DNA of 64,000 nucleotides from Hoeflea sp. (GTDB lineage: Bacteria > Pseudomonadota > Alphaproteobacteria > Rhizobiales > Rhizobiaceae). Positions 9,529-20,600 of this stretch are shown here, in pieces (positions within the stretch are counted from its first letter, which is position 1; every line of letters begins with the position of its first letter). A program made the translations under genes and the position numbers. The notes beneath the pieces are model-generated. The model was given only the letters and a program-made list of their open reading frames with translations. It did not search any database and was not told where the DNA came from. The stretch spans positions 558,001 to 622,000 of the forward strand of contig JACKJT010000003.1 of the NCBI GenBank assembly GCA_020637795.1. Reading direction: 5' to 3'.

Positions 9529-11553
9529 GTGACCACCTCGAGCCCGACCCTGGCGGAAGCAGATGCGGCACGTGACCAGCGCGCGACGGGCCGGTTGCCG
9601 TTCGCATGGCTGCTGGCCTTCGGCGTCTTCCTGGCTTTCTGGCTGCTTGCCAAGCCCTATCTGCCGGCCGCGTTCGACTATCCGAAGGCTCATGTCATCA
9701 AGCTTGCCAAGTGGATCAGCGCGGCGATGAAATGGCTGATCGACGAGGCGAGCTTCGGCCTGTTCAGCTTCACCGACCTGACCCGTTTCATCTCCGCGGT
9801 TCTGGATGTGCCCTACACCGTGGCTTCGAGCCTGCTCTCGACCGGGTTCCTGGAAGGCAGCGGCTCTTCGGCAATCCAGATCGTGCCGCCCCTGCCCTGG
9901 ATCGCCGTCATCGGCCTGGTCATGCTGCTCGGGCACTGGCTCGGCGGCAGGTCTCTGGCCCTGCTCGCCGGTGCCTGCTTCCTGTTCCTGGCGGTGTTCG
10001 GCCAGTGGACCAGCGCCATGATCACCCTTGCCTCGATTCTGGTCGCCGCGCCCCTGGGCGTGATCTTCGGGCTGCTGTTCGGCATCGCCGCCTGGCGCTG
10101 GCGCTGGCTCGAGCGGATCATCATGCCCCTTCTCGACCTGATGCAGACCATTCCGGTGTTCGCCTATCTGGTGCCGGTGCTGTTCCTGTTCGGCTTCGGC
10201 CCGACCGCGGCCGTGATCGCCACCCTGATCTTTGCTACCCCTCCGATGATCCGCATCGCCATTCTGTCCTTGCGCGCAGTACCGGGCGAAATCATCGATC
10301 TTGGACACATGGTTGGCTGCACCGAACGGCAGATGACCTGGCGGGTGATGGTCCCCGCGGCCCGCGAAAGCCTGATGGTGGGCATGAACCAGGTCATCAT
10401 GCTGTCGCTCAACATGGTCATCATCGCCTCGATGATCGGCGCCGGTGGTTTGGGCTTCGATGTTCTGGCAGCCCTTCGCCGGCTCGATTTCGGCGCCGGT
10501 CTTGAGGCCGGCTTTGCCATTGTTGCCCTGGCAATCGCCATGGACCGCCTCAGCCAGGCCGCGGCCGAAAAACTCTCCGCCCCGTCGACGGAAAACAGTG
10601 CCTCGGGTTTCATTTCCCGGCACCCCTATCTCATCGCCGGCGTGGCGCTGGTGGTGCTGACATCCGCTCTCGGCTACGTCGTCCCCGCCATCCGCACCTA
10701 TCCCGAGGCCTTGCAGCTGTCGACCGGCAGCTTCTGGTCGGAAGTCGTCGCCTGGATCAACGTCAACTTCTTTGACAGCCTCGAAGCCATCAAGAACGCC
10801 ATGCTGCTCAATGTGCTGATCCCGTTCAAGCGCTTCCTGGGCGGCCTGCCCTGGCTCGGCGTGACCGCGCTTCTGGGCTTTGCCGGTTTCCGGCTTGGCG
10901 GCTGGCGTCTTGCCTTGCTCACCTCCTGCCTGCCGCTCTTCATCGCGGTTACCGGCCAGTGGGAGAAGGCGATGATCACGCTTTACCTGTGCGGCATCTC
11001 GGCTGTCATTGCGTCGCTGATCGGCATCCCGATCGGCATCTACTCCGCCACCCGCGACCGGGTCTGGGCCTGGGTGCAGCTGGCCATCGACACGCTGCAG
11101 ACCCTGCCGAGCTTTGTCTACCTGATGCCGGCGGTGATGCTGTTCCGCGTCGGTGATTTCACCGCGATGATCGCCGTCGTGGCTTTTGCCGTTGCGCCGG
11201 CCATCCGCTACACCGCGCTCGGCATTCGCAAGGTTGACCCGAAGCTGATCGAAGCCGGACGCGCCATGGGCTGCACCGAGTGGCAGATCCTCACCCGTAT
11301 CAGGCTCAAGCTGGCACTGCCCGAAATCCTGCTCGGCCTGAACCAGACCATCATGTTCGCCCTGTCGATGCTGGTGATAACCGCGCTTGTCGGAACCCGC
11401 GATCTCGGCCAGGAGGTCTATATCGCCCTGACCAAGGCCGATACCGGCCGCGGCCTCGTCGCTGGCCTTTCGATTGCCGCCATCGCCATCATCGCCGACC
11501 GCCTGATCTCCGCAGGCGCCGTCCATGCCAGACGTCGCCTGGGACTGGAGTAA
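9529..11553 (+). CDS. proW: Double-length glycine betaine/proline-type ABC permease (ProW-ProW fusion)
   Basis: 674 aa from a GTG start one base after the proV stop. Two complete ProW-type permease units are joined in tandem, roughly residues 20-345 and 355-674. Each has its own EAA loop: IDLGHMVGCTERQMTWRVMVPAARESL in the first and LIEAGRAMGCTEWQILTRIRLKLALPE in the second. Standard ProW is about 350 aa and works as a homodimer, so this protein would supply both halves of the channel in one chain. The unit between the copies (SGFISRHPYLIAGVALV) looks like a membrane segment. It belongs to the proX-proV operon and is followed 3 nt later by a kinase gene. Confidence 0.9.
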   Translation: MTTSSPTLAEADAARDQRATGRLPFAWLLAFGVFLAFWLLAKPYLPAAFDYPKAHVIKLAKWISAAMKWLIDEASFGLFSFTDLTRFISAVLDVPYTVASSLLSTGFLEGSGSSAIQIVPPLPWIAVIGLVMLLGHWLGGRSLALLAGACFLFLAVFGQWTSAMITLASILVAAPLGVIFGLLFGIAAWRWRWLERIIMPLLDLMQTIPVFAYLVPVLFLFGFGPTAAVIATLIFATPPMIRIAILSLRAVPGEIIDLGHMVGCTERQMTWRVMVPAARESLMVGMNQVIMLSLNMVIIASMIGAGGLGFDVLAALRRLDFGAGLEAGFAIVALAIAMDRLSQAAAEKLSAPSTENSASGFISRHPYLIAGVALVVLTSALGYVVPAIRTYPEALQLSTGSFWSEVVAWINVNFFDSLEAIKNAMLLNVLIPFKRFLGGLPWLGVTALLGFAGFRLGGWRLALLTSCLPLFIAVTGQWEKAMITLYLCGISAVIASLIGIPIGIYSATRDRVWAWVQLAIDTLQTLPSFVYLMPAVMLFRVGDFTAMIAVVAFAVAPAIRYTALGIRKVDPKLIEAGRAMGCTEWQILTRIRLKLALPEILLGLNQTIMFALSMLVITALVGTRDLGQEVYIALTKADTGRGLVAGLSIAAIAIIADRLISAGAVHARRRLGLE

Positions 11554-11556
11554 CCC

Positions 11557-12453
11557 ATGACCGAAAGCCCCTCTCTCGACCGCATACGCGCCCTGCCCTG
11601 CTTTTCAGGTGTCATCGACATCGAGCCATTGACCGGTGGATTGAGCAATGAAAGCTGGCTGGTCAGGGATGCCTCCGGACGCCATGTCGTCCGCTTTGGC
11701 CAGGATTACCCGTTCCATCACGTGAACCGTCAGAGGGAAGTCATGACCGCGCGTGCGGCGCATGAGGCCGGCTTCGCGCCCCGCGTCGAATACTCCGAGC
11801 CGGGCATCATGGTCTCGGCCTTCATCGAAGCCCGGACTTTCGATGCAGCCGATGTGCGCGCCAATGCCGAACGCATCGGCCGCCTGATCCGGGATTTCCA
11901 CACGTCCATGCCGCGCCATGTCGAGGGCCCGGGCTTCATGTTCTGGGTGTTTCACGTCATTCGTGACTACGCCCGGACGCTCGGCAAGGGTGGCTCGCGA
12001 ATGGCGGACCAGCTCCCAGGCTGGCTCGAACTCTCTGATCAGCTCGAAGCCGTTCAATTGCCCTTGCCGATCATTTTCGGGCACAATGATCTGCTGCCCG
12101 CCAATTTTCTCGATGACGGGCACAAGCTCTGGCTGATCGATTTCGAATATGCCGGTTTCTCGACCGCCATGTTCGACATCGCCGGAGCCGCGTCGAACGC
12201 GGAGATGACCGGCGACGAGGCTCAGGTTCTTCTGGAGGCAGCGCTGGGTTCCCGTCCCGACGCCACCGTCACGCGGTCGCTGCACGCCATGCAATGCGCC
12301 TCGCTGCTGCGTGAAACCATGTGGAGCCTTGTCTCCGAACTCTACCTCGACGCCCCCGGCGCCGACTACCAAACCTATACCGCAGAGAACCTCGCCCGTC
12401 TGGACGCGGCGCTTGACCAGTACCATTCGACCTATGGAAAGACACCATCATGA
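11557..12453 (+). CDS. Choline-kinase-like / aminoglycoside phosphotransferase family kinase
   Basis: 298 aa. The APH/choline kinase fold is shown by GGLSNESWLVRD (ATP loop, about residues 27-38), the catalytic Brenner motif GHNDLLPANFLDD (about 176-188) and the metal-binding LIDFEYAGFSTAMFDIA. These enzymes transfer phosphate from ATP to choline, ethanolamine or similar alcohols. It sits between proW and the dimethylglycine-dehydrogenase-type gene, with a 4-nt ATGA overlap to the latter, so it is translated with betaine-related functions. A second member of the family is encoded 3 kb downstream. The substrate is uncertain; choline or another N-methylated alcohol is suggested only by context. 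Confidence 0.82.
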   Translation: MTESPSLDRIRALPCFSGVIDIEPLTGGLSNESWLVRDASGRHVVRFGQDYPFHHVNRQREVMTARAAHEAGFAPRVEYSEPGIMVSAFIEARTFDAADVRANAERIGRLIRDFHTSMPRHVEGPGFMFWVFHVIRDYARTLGKGGSRMADQLPGWLELSDQLEAVQLPLPIIFGHNDLLPANFLDDGHKLWLIDFEYAGFSTAMFDIAGAASNAEMTGDEAQVLLEAALGSRPDATVTRSLHAMQCASLLRETMWSLVSELYLDAPGADYQTYTAENLARLDAALDQYHSTYGKTPS

Positions 12454-14891
12454 CACTCCCTGACCGGGCCCAAATCGTCGTTATCGGCGGCGGCATTATC
12501 GGTTGTTCTACGGCCTACCATCTCGCGCGTGATCACAAGGCGGATGTCATTCTGCTCGAGCAAGGTCAGCTGACCTCCGGCTCGACCTGGCACGCCGCCG
12601 GCCTCGTCGGGCAGTTGCGCTCCTCGGCATCGATCACGAAGGTGCTCAAGTACTCCGTCGACCTGTACAAACGGCTCGATCAGGAGACCGGGCTTGAGAC
12701 TGGTTGGAAGATGTCGGGCTGCCTTCGGCTCGCCACCAACCAGGATCGCTGGACCGAATACAGGCGGCTTGCCACCACCGCGCAGAGCTTCGGCATGGAC
12801 ATGCACCTGCTCTCGCCTGAGGAAGCCAGGGCTATGTTCCCGCTCATGCAGGTCGACGACCTTGTCGGCGCCAGCTGGCTGCCGACCGACGGCCAGGCCA
12901 GTCCATCCGACATCACCCAGTCGCTGGCCAAGGGCGCGCGCATGCACGGCGCAAAAATCTTCGAGCACGTGCGCGTCACCGGTTTTGACATGAAGGACGG
13001 CCGCATTCTCGCGGTGAAGACCGACAAGGGCGACATCGCCTGCGAAAAGGTGGTCAATTGCGCCGGGCAATGGGCGCGCCAGGTCGGCGCCATGGCCGGC
13101 ATCAACGTGCCGCTGCAGCCGGTCAAGCACCAGTATGTCATCACCGAGAAGATCGACGGTCTGTCAAGCGACGCACCGACCATCCGCGACCCCGATCGCC
13201 GCACCTATTTCAAGGAAGAAGTCGGCGGCCTGTGCTTCGGCGGTTACGAGCCCAACCCGCAAGGCTGGACCACCGGCGATGTCCCCAATGAGTTCGAGTT
13301 CCAGCTGTTCGATGATGACTACGACCATTTCGAACAGCACATGATGCAGGCAATCGAGCGCGTTCCGGCGCTCGAAAATGTCGGCGTCAAGCAGATGATC
13401 AACGGGCCTGAGAGCTTCACCCCGGACGGCAACTTCATCCTTGGCCCGGCGCCCGAATGCGTCAACATGTTCGTCGGCGCAGGCTTCAACGCCTTCGGCA
13501 TTGCCTCGGGCGGCGGCGCTGGCTGGGTACTGGCGCAATGGGTGATCGACGGCGAGGCGCCGCTCGATCTCTGGGTCGTCGATATCCGCCGCTTCGCCCA
13601 GATGCACAAGGACCGGCAATGGGTCAACGACCGCACGCTGGAAGCCTACGGCAAGCACTACGAGATCGGCTTTCCCCACGTCGAGTACGAGAGCGGGCGG
13701 CCGCGCATCGTCTCGCCGCTCTATGACCGGCTCAAGGCCCATCGCGCGGTCTTCGGCTCCAAGCTTGGCTGGGAACGTCCCAACTGGTTTGCGCCCGAAG
13801 GTATGGAGCCACGTGACATCCCCACCATGGGCCGTCAGAACTGGTTCGACGCGGTCGGCGAGGAGCACCGTCATGTCCGCGAGAAGGTTGGCATCTTCGA
13901 TCAGTCGTCGTTTGCCAAGTATGAGGTCAGCGGTCCCGACGCGCTCGCCGCCCTGAGCCATATCTGCTCCAATGATGTGACCAGATCCGTCGGGCGTCTG
14001 ACCTACACCCAGCTCCTCAACACCAGGGGCGGCATAGAGGCCGATCTCACTGTGGCGCGCCTTGCCGATGACAGGTTCTACATCGTCACCGGCACCGGGT
14101 TCCGCACCCATGATCTGGCCTGGATCCGCGAACACGTACCCGAAGGCGCCGATGTCCGGATCGAGGACATCACCGAAGAGTATGGAACGCTTTCGCTGAT
14201 GGGGCCGCACGCCCGTGACGTTCTCGAGAAAATCACGCCAGCCGATGTCTCCAACGCTGCTTTCCCCTTTGGCCATGTCCGCGAAATCAACATTGCCGGT
14301 CACACTGTCCGGGCCTTGCGGGTGACCTATGTCGGCGAACTGGGCTGGGAACTGCACATGCCGATCGGCGCCACCGGTGAGATTTTCGACGCGCTGATGC
14401 AGGCGGGCAAGCCGTGGGACATTCGTCCGGTCGGTTACCGGGCGCTTGAATCACTGCGCCTTGAGAAAGGCTACCGCGCCTGGGGTTCGGACATCACCCC
14501 CAACGACACGCCCTACGAGGCAGGCCTTGGCTGGGCAGTGCGACGCAACTCGAACACCGGATTTGTCGGCCAGAAGGCGCTGGCGGCTATTGCCGGCCAG
14601 CCGCTCAAAAAACGTTTCGCCGGGTTTGTCATAGATGATCCCGATGCAGTCCTGGTCGGGCGCGAAACCATTTTGCGCAATGGCCAGCCCGTCGGCTACC
14701 TCACCTCGGGCGGCTATGGCTACACCATCGGCAAGAGCGTCGGCTACGGCTTTATCCGCAACGAGGACGGCGTCTCCGACGAGTTCCTTGAAGACGGAGA
14801 CTACGAACTGGTGATCGCGATGGAGCGCTTTCCCGCGCGGATCGGCATGAAGCCTTTCATCGATCCGGCCAATGCCAGGGTGAAAGCCTGA
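12450..14891 (+). CDS. Dimethylglycine/sarcosine dehydrogenase-type FAD enzyme fused to GcvT domain
   Basis: 813 aa. Residues about 8-370 form a DAO-type FAD domain (IVVIGGGIIGCSTAYHLA). The motif TSGSTWHAAGLVG near residue 46 contains the His that carries covalent FAD in mammalian dimethylglycine dehydrogenase. A central FAO_M segment follows, then the GcvT folate-binding domain and its C-terminal barrel (about 440-800, including YVGELGWELHMP and GYRALESLRLEKGYRAWGSD). Such enzymes oxidise dimethylglycine or sarcosine and pass the one-carbon unit to tetrahydrofolate. The gene overlaps the preceding kinase by 4 nt in the betaine-type importer operon. Sarcosine released by creatinase at 5057-6289 is one plausible substrate. 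Which amine is preferred cannot be decided here. Confidence 0.88.
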   Translation: MTLPDRAQIVVIGGGIIGCSTAYHLARDHKADVILLEQGQLTSGSTWHAAGLVGQLRSSASITKVLKYSVDLYKRLDQETGLETGWKMSGCLRLATNQDRWTEYRRLATTAQSFGMDMHLLSPEEARAMFPLMQVDDLVGASWLPTDGQASPSDITQSLAKGARMHGAKIFEHVRVTGFDMKDGRILAVKTDKGDIACEKVVNCAGQWARQVGAMAGINVPLQPVKHQYVITEKIDGLSSDAPTIRDPDRRTYFKEEVGGLCFGGYEPNPQGWTTGDVPNEFEFQLFDDDYDHFEQHMMQAIERVPALENVGVKQMINGPESFTPDGNFILGPAPECVNMFVGAGFNAFGIASGGGAGWVLAQWVIDGEAPLDLWVVDIRRFAQMHKDRQWVNDRTLEAYGKHYEIGFPHVEYESGRPRIVSPLYDRLKAHRAVFGSKLGWERPNWFAPEGMEPRDIPTMGRQNWFDAVGEEHRHVREKVGIFDQSSFAKYEVSGPDALAALSHICSNDVTRSVGRLTYTQLLNTRGGIEADLTVARLADDRFYIVTGTGFRTHDLAWIREHVPEGADVRIEDITEEYGTLSLMGPHARDVLEKITPADVSNAAFPFGHVREINIAGHTVRALRVTYVGELGWELHMPIGATGEIFDALMQAGKPWDIRPVGYRALESLRLEKGYRAWGSDITPNDTPYEAGLGWAVRRNSNTGFVGQKALAAIAGQPLKKRFAGFVIDDPDAVLVGRETILRNGQPVGYLTSGGYGYTIGKSVGYGFIRNEDGVSDEFLEDGDYELVIAMERFPARIGMKPFIDPANARVKA

Positions 14892-14912
14892 TCCGCCAAG
14901 TCCGGATCAGGC
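14886..14912. terminator. Bidirectional hairpin containing both stop codons of a convergent gene pair
   Basis: Perfect 10-bp stem (GCCTGATCCG / CGGATCAGGC) with a 7-nt loop. The left arm contains the TGA of the flavoenzyme gene and the right arm contains the TGA (reverse strand) of the methyltransferase gene, so one element serves both transcripts. Confidence 0.65.
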
Positions 14913-15539
14913 GACTCTCAAGGCAATGCAGCGGCTCGGCGTGGTGCCCGCCTCGCCGGGCATCGACACATAGGGGCCGGTATCATCGATCAGGGCGCAT
15001 ATGCCATCGGCTTCGAGCTCGGCCAGGCGTTGTTTGAAACTAGCCTGCCACAGCACATCCTTGATGGTCAGCACGATCACCCCGCCCGGCCGGCAGATCC
15101 GCAGCAGATCGTCGAGACCTTCGATCCCGACATGACCCGACGTGAAAACACCGGCGGATATGATCGCGGCGAAATGATTGTCGGGAAAAGGCAGCGTCGT
15201 GCCGAGCGCCGCCTGGTGCAGCGCCCTGTAGACGCCCTTGCGTTCGGCCACAGCAAGCATGCCCCTTGAAAGATCGAGCGCTTCAACGTGAGGGTAACCC
15301 GTGATCGCCAGCCATTCCCCGATCAACCCGGTCCCGGCGCCGGCATCGAGCAGCGGTCCCGCATCTTTGGGCACGTAACGAGCCAGGATTGCGAGCGAAA
15401 TGGCAGGATGACGGTAACCGGCAAGCGACATGTCGCTGTCATAGTTTTCCGCCCAGGCATCGTAGACCCGCGCGACGTCTTCCGTGCTTTCAGCTTGGTA
15501 GACCGAGCCGAGCCGAGCTGTCTTGTCATCCGTCGTCAT
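14907..15539 (-). CDS. Class I SAM-dependent methyltransferase
   Basis: 210 aa. The SAM-binding motif I LLDAGAGTGLIGEWLA is near residue 56, followed by VEALDLSRGMLAVAERKG and the acidic/post motifs (PFPDNHFAAIISAGVFTSGHV). The fold matches methyltransferase domain 11/25 proteins that act on small molecules. The start at 15539 is chosen because GGAG lies 6 nt ahead; the reading frame continues far upstream but is then only the antisense of the next gene. It is divergent from a choline-kinase-like gene with 102 nt between. The substrate is unknown. In this neighbourhood an N-methylated amine or phospho-alcohol is conceivable, but nothing in the sequence proves it. Confidence 0.83.
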   Translation of the reverse strand: MTTDDKTARLGSVYQAESTEDVARVYDAWAENYDSDMSLAGYRHPAISLAILARYVPKDAGPLLDAGAGTGLIGEWLAITGYPHVEALDLSRGMLAVAERKGVYRALHQAALGTTLPFPDNHFAAIISAGVFTSGHVGIEGLDDLLRICRPGGVIVLTIKDVLWQASFKQRLAELEADGICALIDDTGPYVSMPGEAGTTPSRCIALRVA

Positions 15540-15641
15540 GTCACGCTCCGAACTTTTTCTGTTGCGGGTTACCATAGCCATTTCAATGACTTTGTGGAAC
15601 TGTGTCACCAGAGGTGAACGAGAAAAAGGAGGCGCAACGCC

Positions 15642-16553
<912 letters not shown>

Positions 16554-16614
16554 GGCCTGCATCACAGACTGCAAAAGAATTGCCCCTCTGCCGGGGCTGA
16601 CGTCGAACTCCTAC

Positions 16615-17331
16615 ATGGTCACACCGATGCGCATCCTCGTCATTCAGCATTCCGACAAAGAACATGCCGGCGGATTCAGGCCGCTGTTTTCCCGTGACGG
16701 GCATCAGCTGATTGCCTGCACGGCGCCCGACGAGATCGGCGATGCCGATCTGGACGGCATCGACGGGCTCTGGGTTCTGGGCGGCCCGATGCAGGTCTGG
16801 GAAGCCGTCGAATTGCCATGGCTGGCGCGCGAGATCGACCTGATCCGCGAGGCGGTCCTTGAACGCAGGCTGCCCTATTTCGGGATCTGCCTCGGCCATC
16901 AGCTGCTGGCGCATGTGCTCGGCGGCGAGGTTGCGCCAGCGGAGAAATCCGAGGTCGGGCTGTTGCACGTGAGCAAGCGCGGCAACCCGCCGATGTTTGA
17001 CGGGCTGTCCGAAGAATTCGGGTGCTTTCAATGGCACAGTGCTGAGGTGAGACATTTGCCGCCGGGTGCTGAGGTCATGGCGTCTTCCGCCCGCTGCAAT
17101 GTTCAGGCCATGGTCTGGGGCACAACCGCGCATTCAGTGCAGTTCCATGCCGAGCTGGACGGCGCGACGCTTGCCGACTGGTACGAGATCGAACAATGTG
17201 AAGAGATGCTGCGCGCTCATATCGGCGGCGCCGCAGACCGGATCTTCGACGATCTTGCTGCGGTCGAAACCACCCTCGCCCGCGTGCGCGAAAACCTCTA
17301 CCGGCACTGGTTCGCCAGCTTCGCGCGGTAA
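16615..17331 (+). CDS. Class I glutamine amidotransferase (GMP-synthase-like)
   Basis: 238 aa. The catalytic triad of class I glutamine amidotransferases is visible: Cys92 in YFGICLGHQLL, His178 and Glu180 in SVQFHAEL. The protein is a free-standing amidotransferase domain without a fused synthetase, like the GuaA-related proteins often found beside amine catabolic genes. It would release ammonia from glutamine or hydrolyse a gamma-glutamyl bond. An ATG at 16627 (MRILVIQHS) is an alternative start; neither has a strong ribosome site. It lies 61 nt after the second kinase. Its partner or substrate is unknown. Confidence 0.85.
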   Translation: MVTPMRILVIQHSDKEHAGGFRPLFSRDGHQLIACTAPDEIGDADLDGIDGLWVLGGPMQVWEAVELPWLAREIDLIREAVLERRLPYFGICLGHQLLAHVLGGEVAPAEKSEVGLLHVSKRGNPPMFDGLSEEFGCFQWHSAEVRHLPPGAEVMASSARCNVQAMVWGTTAHSVQFHAELDGATLADWYEIEQCEEMLRAHIGGAADRIFDDLAAVETTLARVRENLYRHWFASFAR

Positions 17332-17439
17332 AATCCGCTCCGATCAGGATGGATGCCGAACCCATCCCCGCATCTTGCCTTCCGAGAAACGCGATTGCCG
17401 GCGTTGGTCCGGACTTCAAGCGCCTCCGAAGGGGTGAGA

Positions 17440-17459
17440 GGCGCCACCGTGATGGCGCC
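17440..17459. terminator. Convergent hairpin terminator candidate
   Basis: Inverted repeat GGCGCCA / TGGCGCC with a 6-nt loop between the convergent amidotransferase and LivK-type genes, followed on the plus strand by CCTTTCGT. The weak T-run makes this moderate only. Confidence 0.5.
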
Positions 17460-17502
17460 CCTTTCGTATTCCTGCAGGCGTAAACCGCCCCAGGGAACCG
17501 GG

Positions 17503-18759
17503 TTACTTCATCGAAGCTTTCACGGCGGCGACGTCGGCGGCGGTCATCTGGCCATTGGTGACGACTTCGCCGCCCTTGATCTGCCAGAGCCGGAACGGGC
17601 CGGAAATGTCACCGTACTGGTCGAACGACACGTTGCCGATCACGCCCTGGTAGTTGATCGCCTTGCCTTCATTGATCAGCGCCAGCGCCTTCTTGAACTC
17701 CTCCGTTCCCGCATAGATCACCTCGCCTTCCGGATCGACCACGGAGCGGATCGCATCGCGGATGGCATCGGATTCGGCCTTGCCGGCCTTGGCGACAGCC
17801 AGCCCGACAATCGCGCCGGCGTCATAAGACCGGTCGGCGGCCGGAGCCGAAGGAGCGATGCCGCCCGAGAACGCCTCGTAGTTGGCGTAGAAATATTTGG
17901 TCGATTCCGTCTCGGTCGTACCCGATGATGTGCCAAAGGCACCCTCGAGATATTCCGCACCGACAGCCTCGATAAAGTCGGTCGAGTTCATGCCGTCATT
18001 GAGCAGGAATTTCTGCGGGCCGCCCTGGCTGATCCATGCCCGGGCAATGGTCGCGCCGTCGACCGGATAGCTGATCAGGTAGAGCGCTTCCGGGCTGCCG
18101 TCCATGGCCGCGGTGACTTCGGCGCTGTAGTTCGGCTGGTTCTCGTTGTAAGGCGTCGCCGAGGTGATCTCGCCGCCAAGCGCGGTGTAGGAGGCGGAGA
18201 ATTCCCGCATCAGGTTGACGCCGAAGTCATTGTTCACATGGATGATGGCGAGCTTCTTCAGGCCGGAATCGATCGCGTATTTGGCGGCCGCGATGCCCTG
18301 CAGCGCGTCGGACGTGATGGTGCGGAAGAAGTAGCCACCGGTCTTGCCGTCACGGCTGAGTTGCGTCAGCGTCGGGCTCGAGGATGCGGGCGACACCTGG
18401 ACGACGCCCGCGGCAGCGGTGACCGAGGTCAGGATCGGGATCGAAACCGACGAAATGATCCCGCCGATCACCACCGGCACCTGCTTGACATTGACCAGCT
18501 GCGTCGCCTGGTCGACTGCTACGTTGCCCTGGCTCTGGCTGTCACGGGTATCGGTCACCAGGTTGCAGCCCAGAACGCCGCCAGCCTCGTTGATGTCGCG
18601 GAACGCCATTTCGACCGATTTCGCCCCGGCCTGCCCGTAGGCGCCTGCGGGACCGGTCAGTTCCATCACCATTCCGATGGTGATGTCGCAGGCTTGCGAG
18701 CTGAGCGCCGAAGCGCAGAGCATGGCCATGGCAAGGCCGGATTTGCGGATCATGTTCAT
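17503..18759 (-). CDS. Branched-chain amino acid-type ABC substrate-binding protein (LivK family)
   Basis: 418 aa. The start at 18759 has AAGGAG about 8 nt upstream and opens a Sec signal peptide (MNMIRKSGLAMAMLCASALSSQA). The mature part begins CDITIGMVMELTGPAGAYGQAG, the typical type I periplasmic binding fold of LivJ/LivK proteins (Peripla_BP_6), and continues with KLAIIHVNNDFG and QPNYSAEVTAAM. Its cognate ATPases and permeases are at 21421-24808 on the other strand, so the importer is split around the GntR gene. LivK-type proteins bind a wide range of amino acids, amides and aromatic acids. The aldo/keto reductases nearby do not fix the ligand. Confidence 0.9.
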   Translation of the reverse strand: MNMIRKSGLAMAMLCASALSSQACDITIGMVMELTGPAGAYGQAGAKSVEMAFRDINEAGGVLGCNLVTDTRDSQSQGNVAVDQATQLVNVKQVPVVIGGIISSVSIPILTSVTAAAGVVQVSPASSSPTLTQLSRDGKTGGYFFRTITSDALQGIAAAKYAIDSGLKKLAIIHVNNDFGVNLMREFSASYTALGGEITSATPYNENQPNYSAEVTAAMDGSPEALYLISYPVDGATIARAWISQGGPQKFLLNDGMNSTDFIEAVGAEYLEGAFGTSSGTTETESTKYFYANYEAFSGGIAPSAPAADRSYDAGAIVGLAVAKAGKAESDAIRDAIRSVVDPEGEVIYAGTEEFKKALALINEGKAINYQGVIGNVSFDQYGDISGPFRLWQIKGGEVVTNGQMTAADVAAVKASMK

Positions 18760-18799
18760 TCTCGTTCTCCTTGTTATGGGGCCTCTCTCGCCCGCTTTG

Positions 18800-19204
18800 T
18801 TATGTTGCAATCCAGGTTTCCTGCAGATGCCGCCAGGCCACCCCCTCGGGCGCGTCCGGATCGGCACTGAACACGGCAGAGGAACGGCGGGCGGATCTTT
18901 CGCCATCGATCACCTGATGTTCATCGTAGACGACAGCGACGATGTCGCTGCCGATCAGGCGCGCCGAGATCAGCTCCACCCTGATTTCGAAATCCGCCGG
19001 TCGCTTGCCACGGGCGCCGGTGACCATGGCCACGACTTCGTCCCTGCCGATGGTATTGGCGTCGGGTTCGATCATCACCATGTCGGGTGCGAAGGCGCGA
19101 AGCGAGGTTTCAAGCTCTGCCTCACTGGCGCGGCCGGTGAACCATTCCACGAAAAAATGATGCCGGTTGACGACTTCGGCTTGAGCGCGCGTGATCAGGT
19201 CCAC
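18800..19204 (-). CDS. NTF2-like (SnoaL/DUF4440-type) small protein
   Basis: 134 aa. It has the cone-shaped NTF2-like fold pattern: helical N-terminus (AQAEVVNRHHFFVEWFTG), then alternating strands (DMVMIEPDANTIGRDEVVAMV, FEIRVELISARLIGSDIVAVVYDEHQV) and a C-terminal strand WRHLQETWIA. Proteins of this class are small enzymes (isomerases, cyclases, dehydratases) or ligand-binding proteins; the active site cannot be named from sequence. The stop of the aldo/keto reductase gene lies 3 nt upstream and the LivK gene follows at 40 nt, so it belongs to that minus-strand operon. Confidence 0.78.
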   Translation of the reverse strand: MDLITRAQAEVVNRHHFFVEWFTGRASEAELETSLRAFAPDMVMIEPDANTIGRDEVVAMVTGARGKRPADFEIRVELISARLIGSDIVAVVYDEHQVIDGERSARRSSAVFSADPDAPEGVAWRHLQETWIAT

Positions 19205-19207
19205 CGT

Positions 19208-20243
<1,036 letters not shown>

Positions 20244-20263
<20 letters not shown>

Positions 20264-20600
20264 CTCCCAGCGGCACGGCAGTGGTCTCGGAATGGCTGAA
20301 CCGCCTGAGCCCCGTCCGGGTGATCCTCAAGCGCGAGGGGCAGTTGGGGTCCGGGCAGGCGATTTCCGCGTCGGTGGACATCCAGTCATTCGGATCGGTC
20401 TTGCGCTGCTTGGCAGCGAGCAGGGGCAGCACGGACGCCAGCGAGTAGATCGAGATCCCCTGCCCGTCAGGCAGGTGCAACATCTCGCCGCGCAGTTCGA
20501 AATAATCGCCCACATTGGCGCCGCACCAGATCTTGGCACCTTCGGGCGCAACCACCTCAACCCTGAGATCCCACAGCTCGAAGCCATCATCCTTGCTCAT
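20244..20600 (-). CDS. TIGR04076-family small protein
   Basis: 118 aa. The sequence has the pattern of TIGR04076 proteins: an N-terminal LRVEVVAPEGAKIWCGANVGDYFELRGEML segment, ISIYSLASVLPLLAAKQRKTDPNDWM in the middle, and IACPDPNCPSRLRI with paired cysteines. No enzymatic role is established for this family that I know of. The gene overlaps the GntR stop by 4 nt and the aldo/keto reductase start by 20 nt, so all are translated together. The Cys-x4-Cys pair could bind metal, but no other support is visible. Confidence 0.75.

Noticed and set aside
9475..11526. 683-codon open frame on the minus strand opposite proW
   Set aside because: It is rich in Gly, Asp, His, Gln and Arg with no recognisable domain, and it lies exactly opposite a well-conserved permease; a codon-bias shadow.
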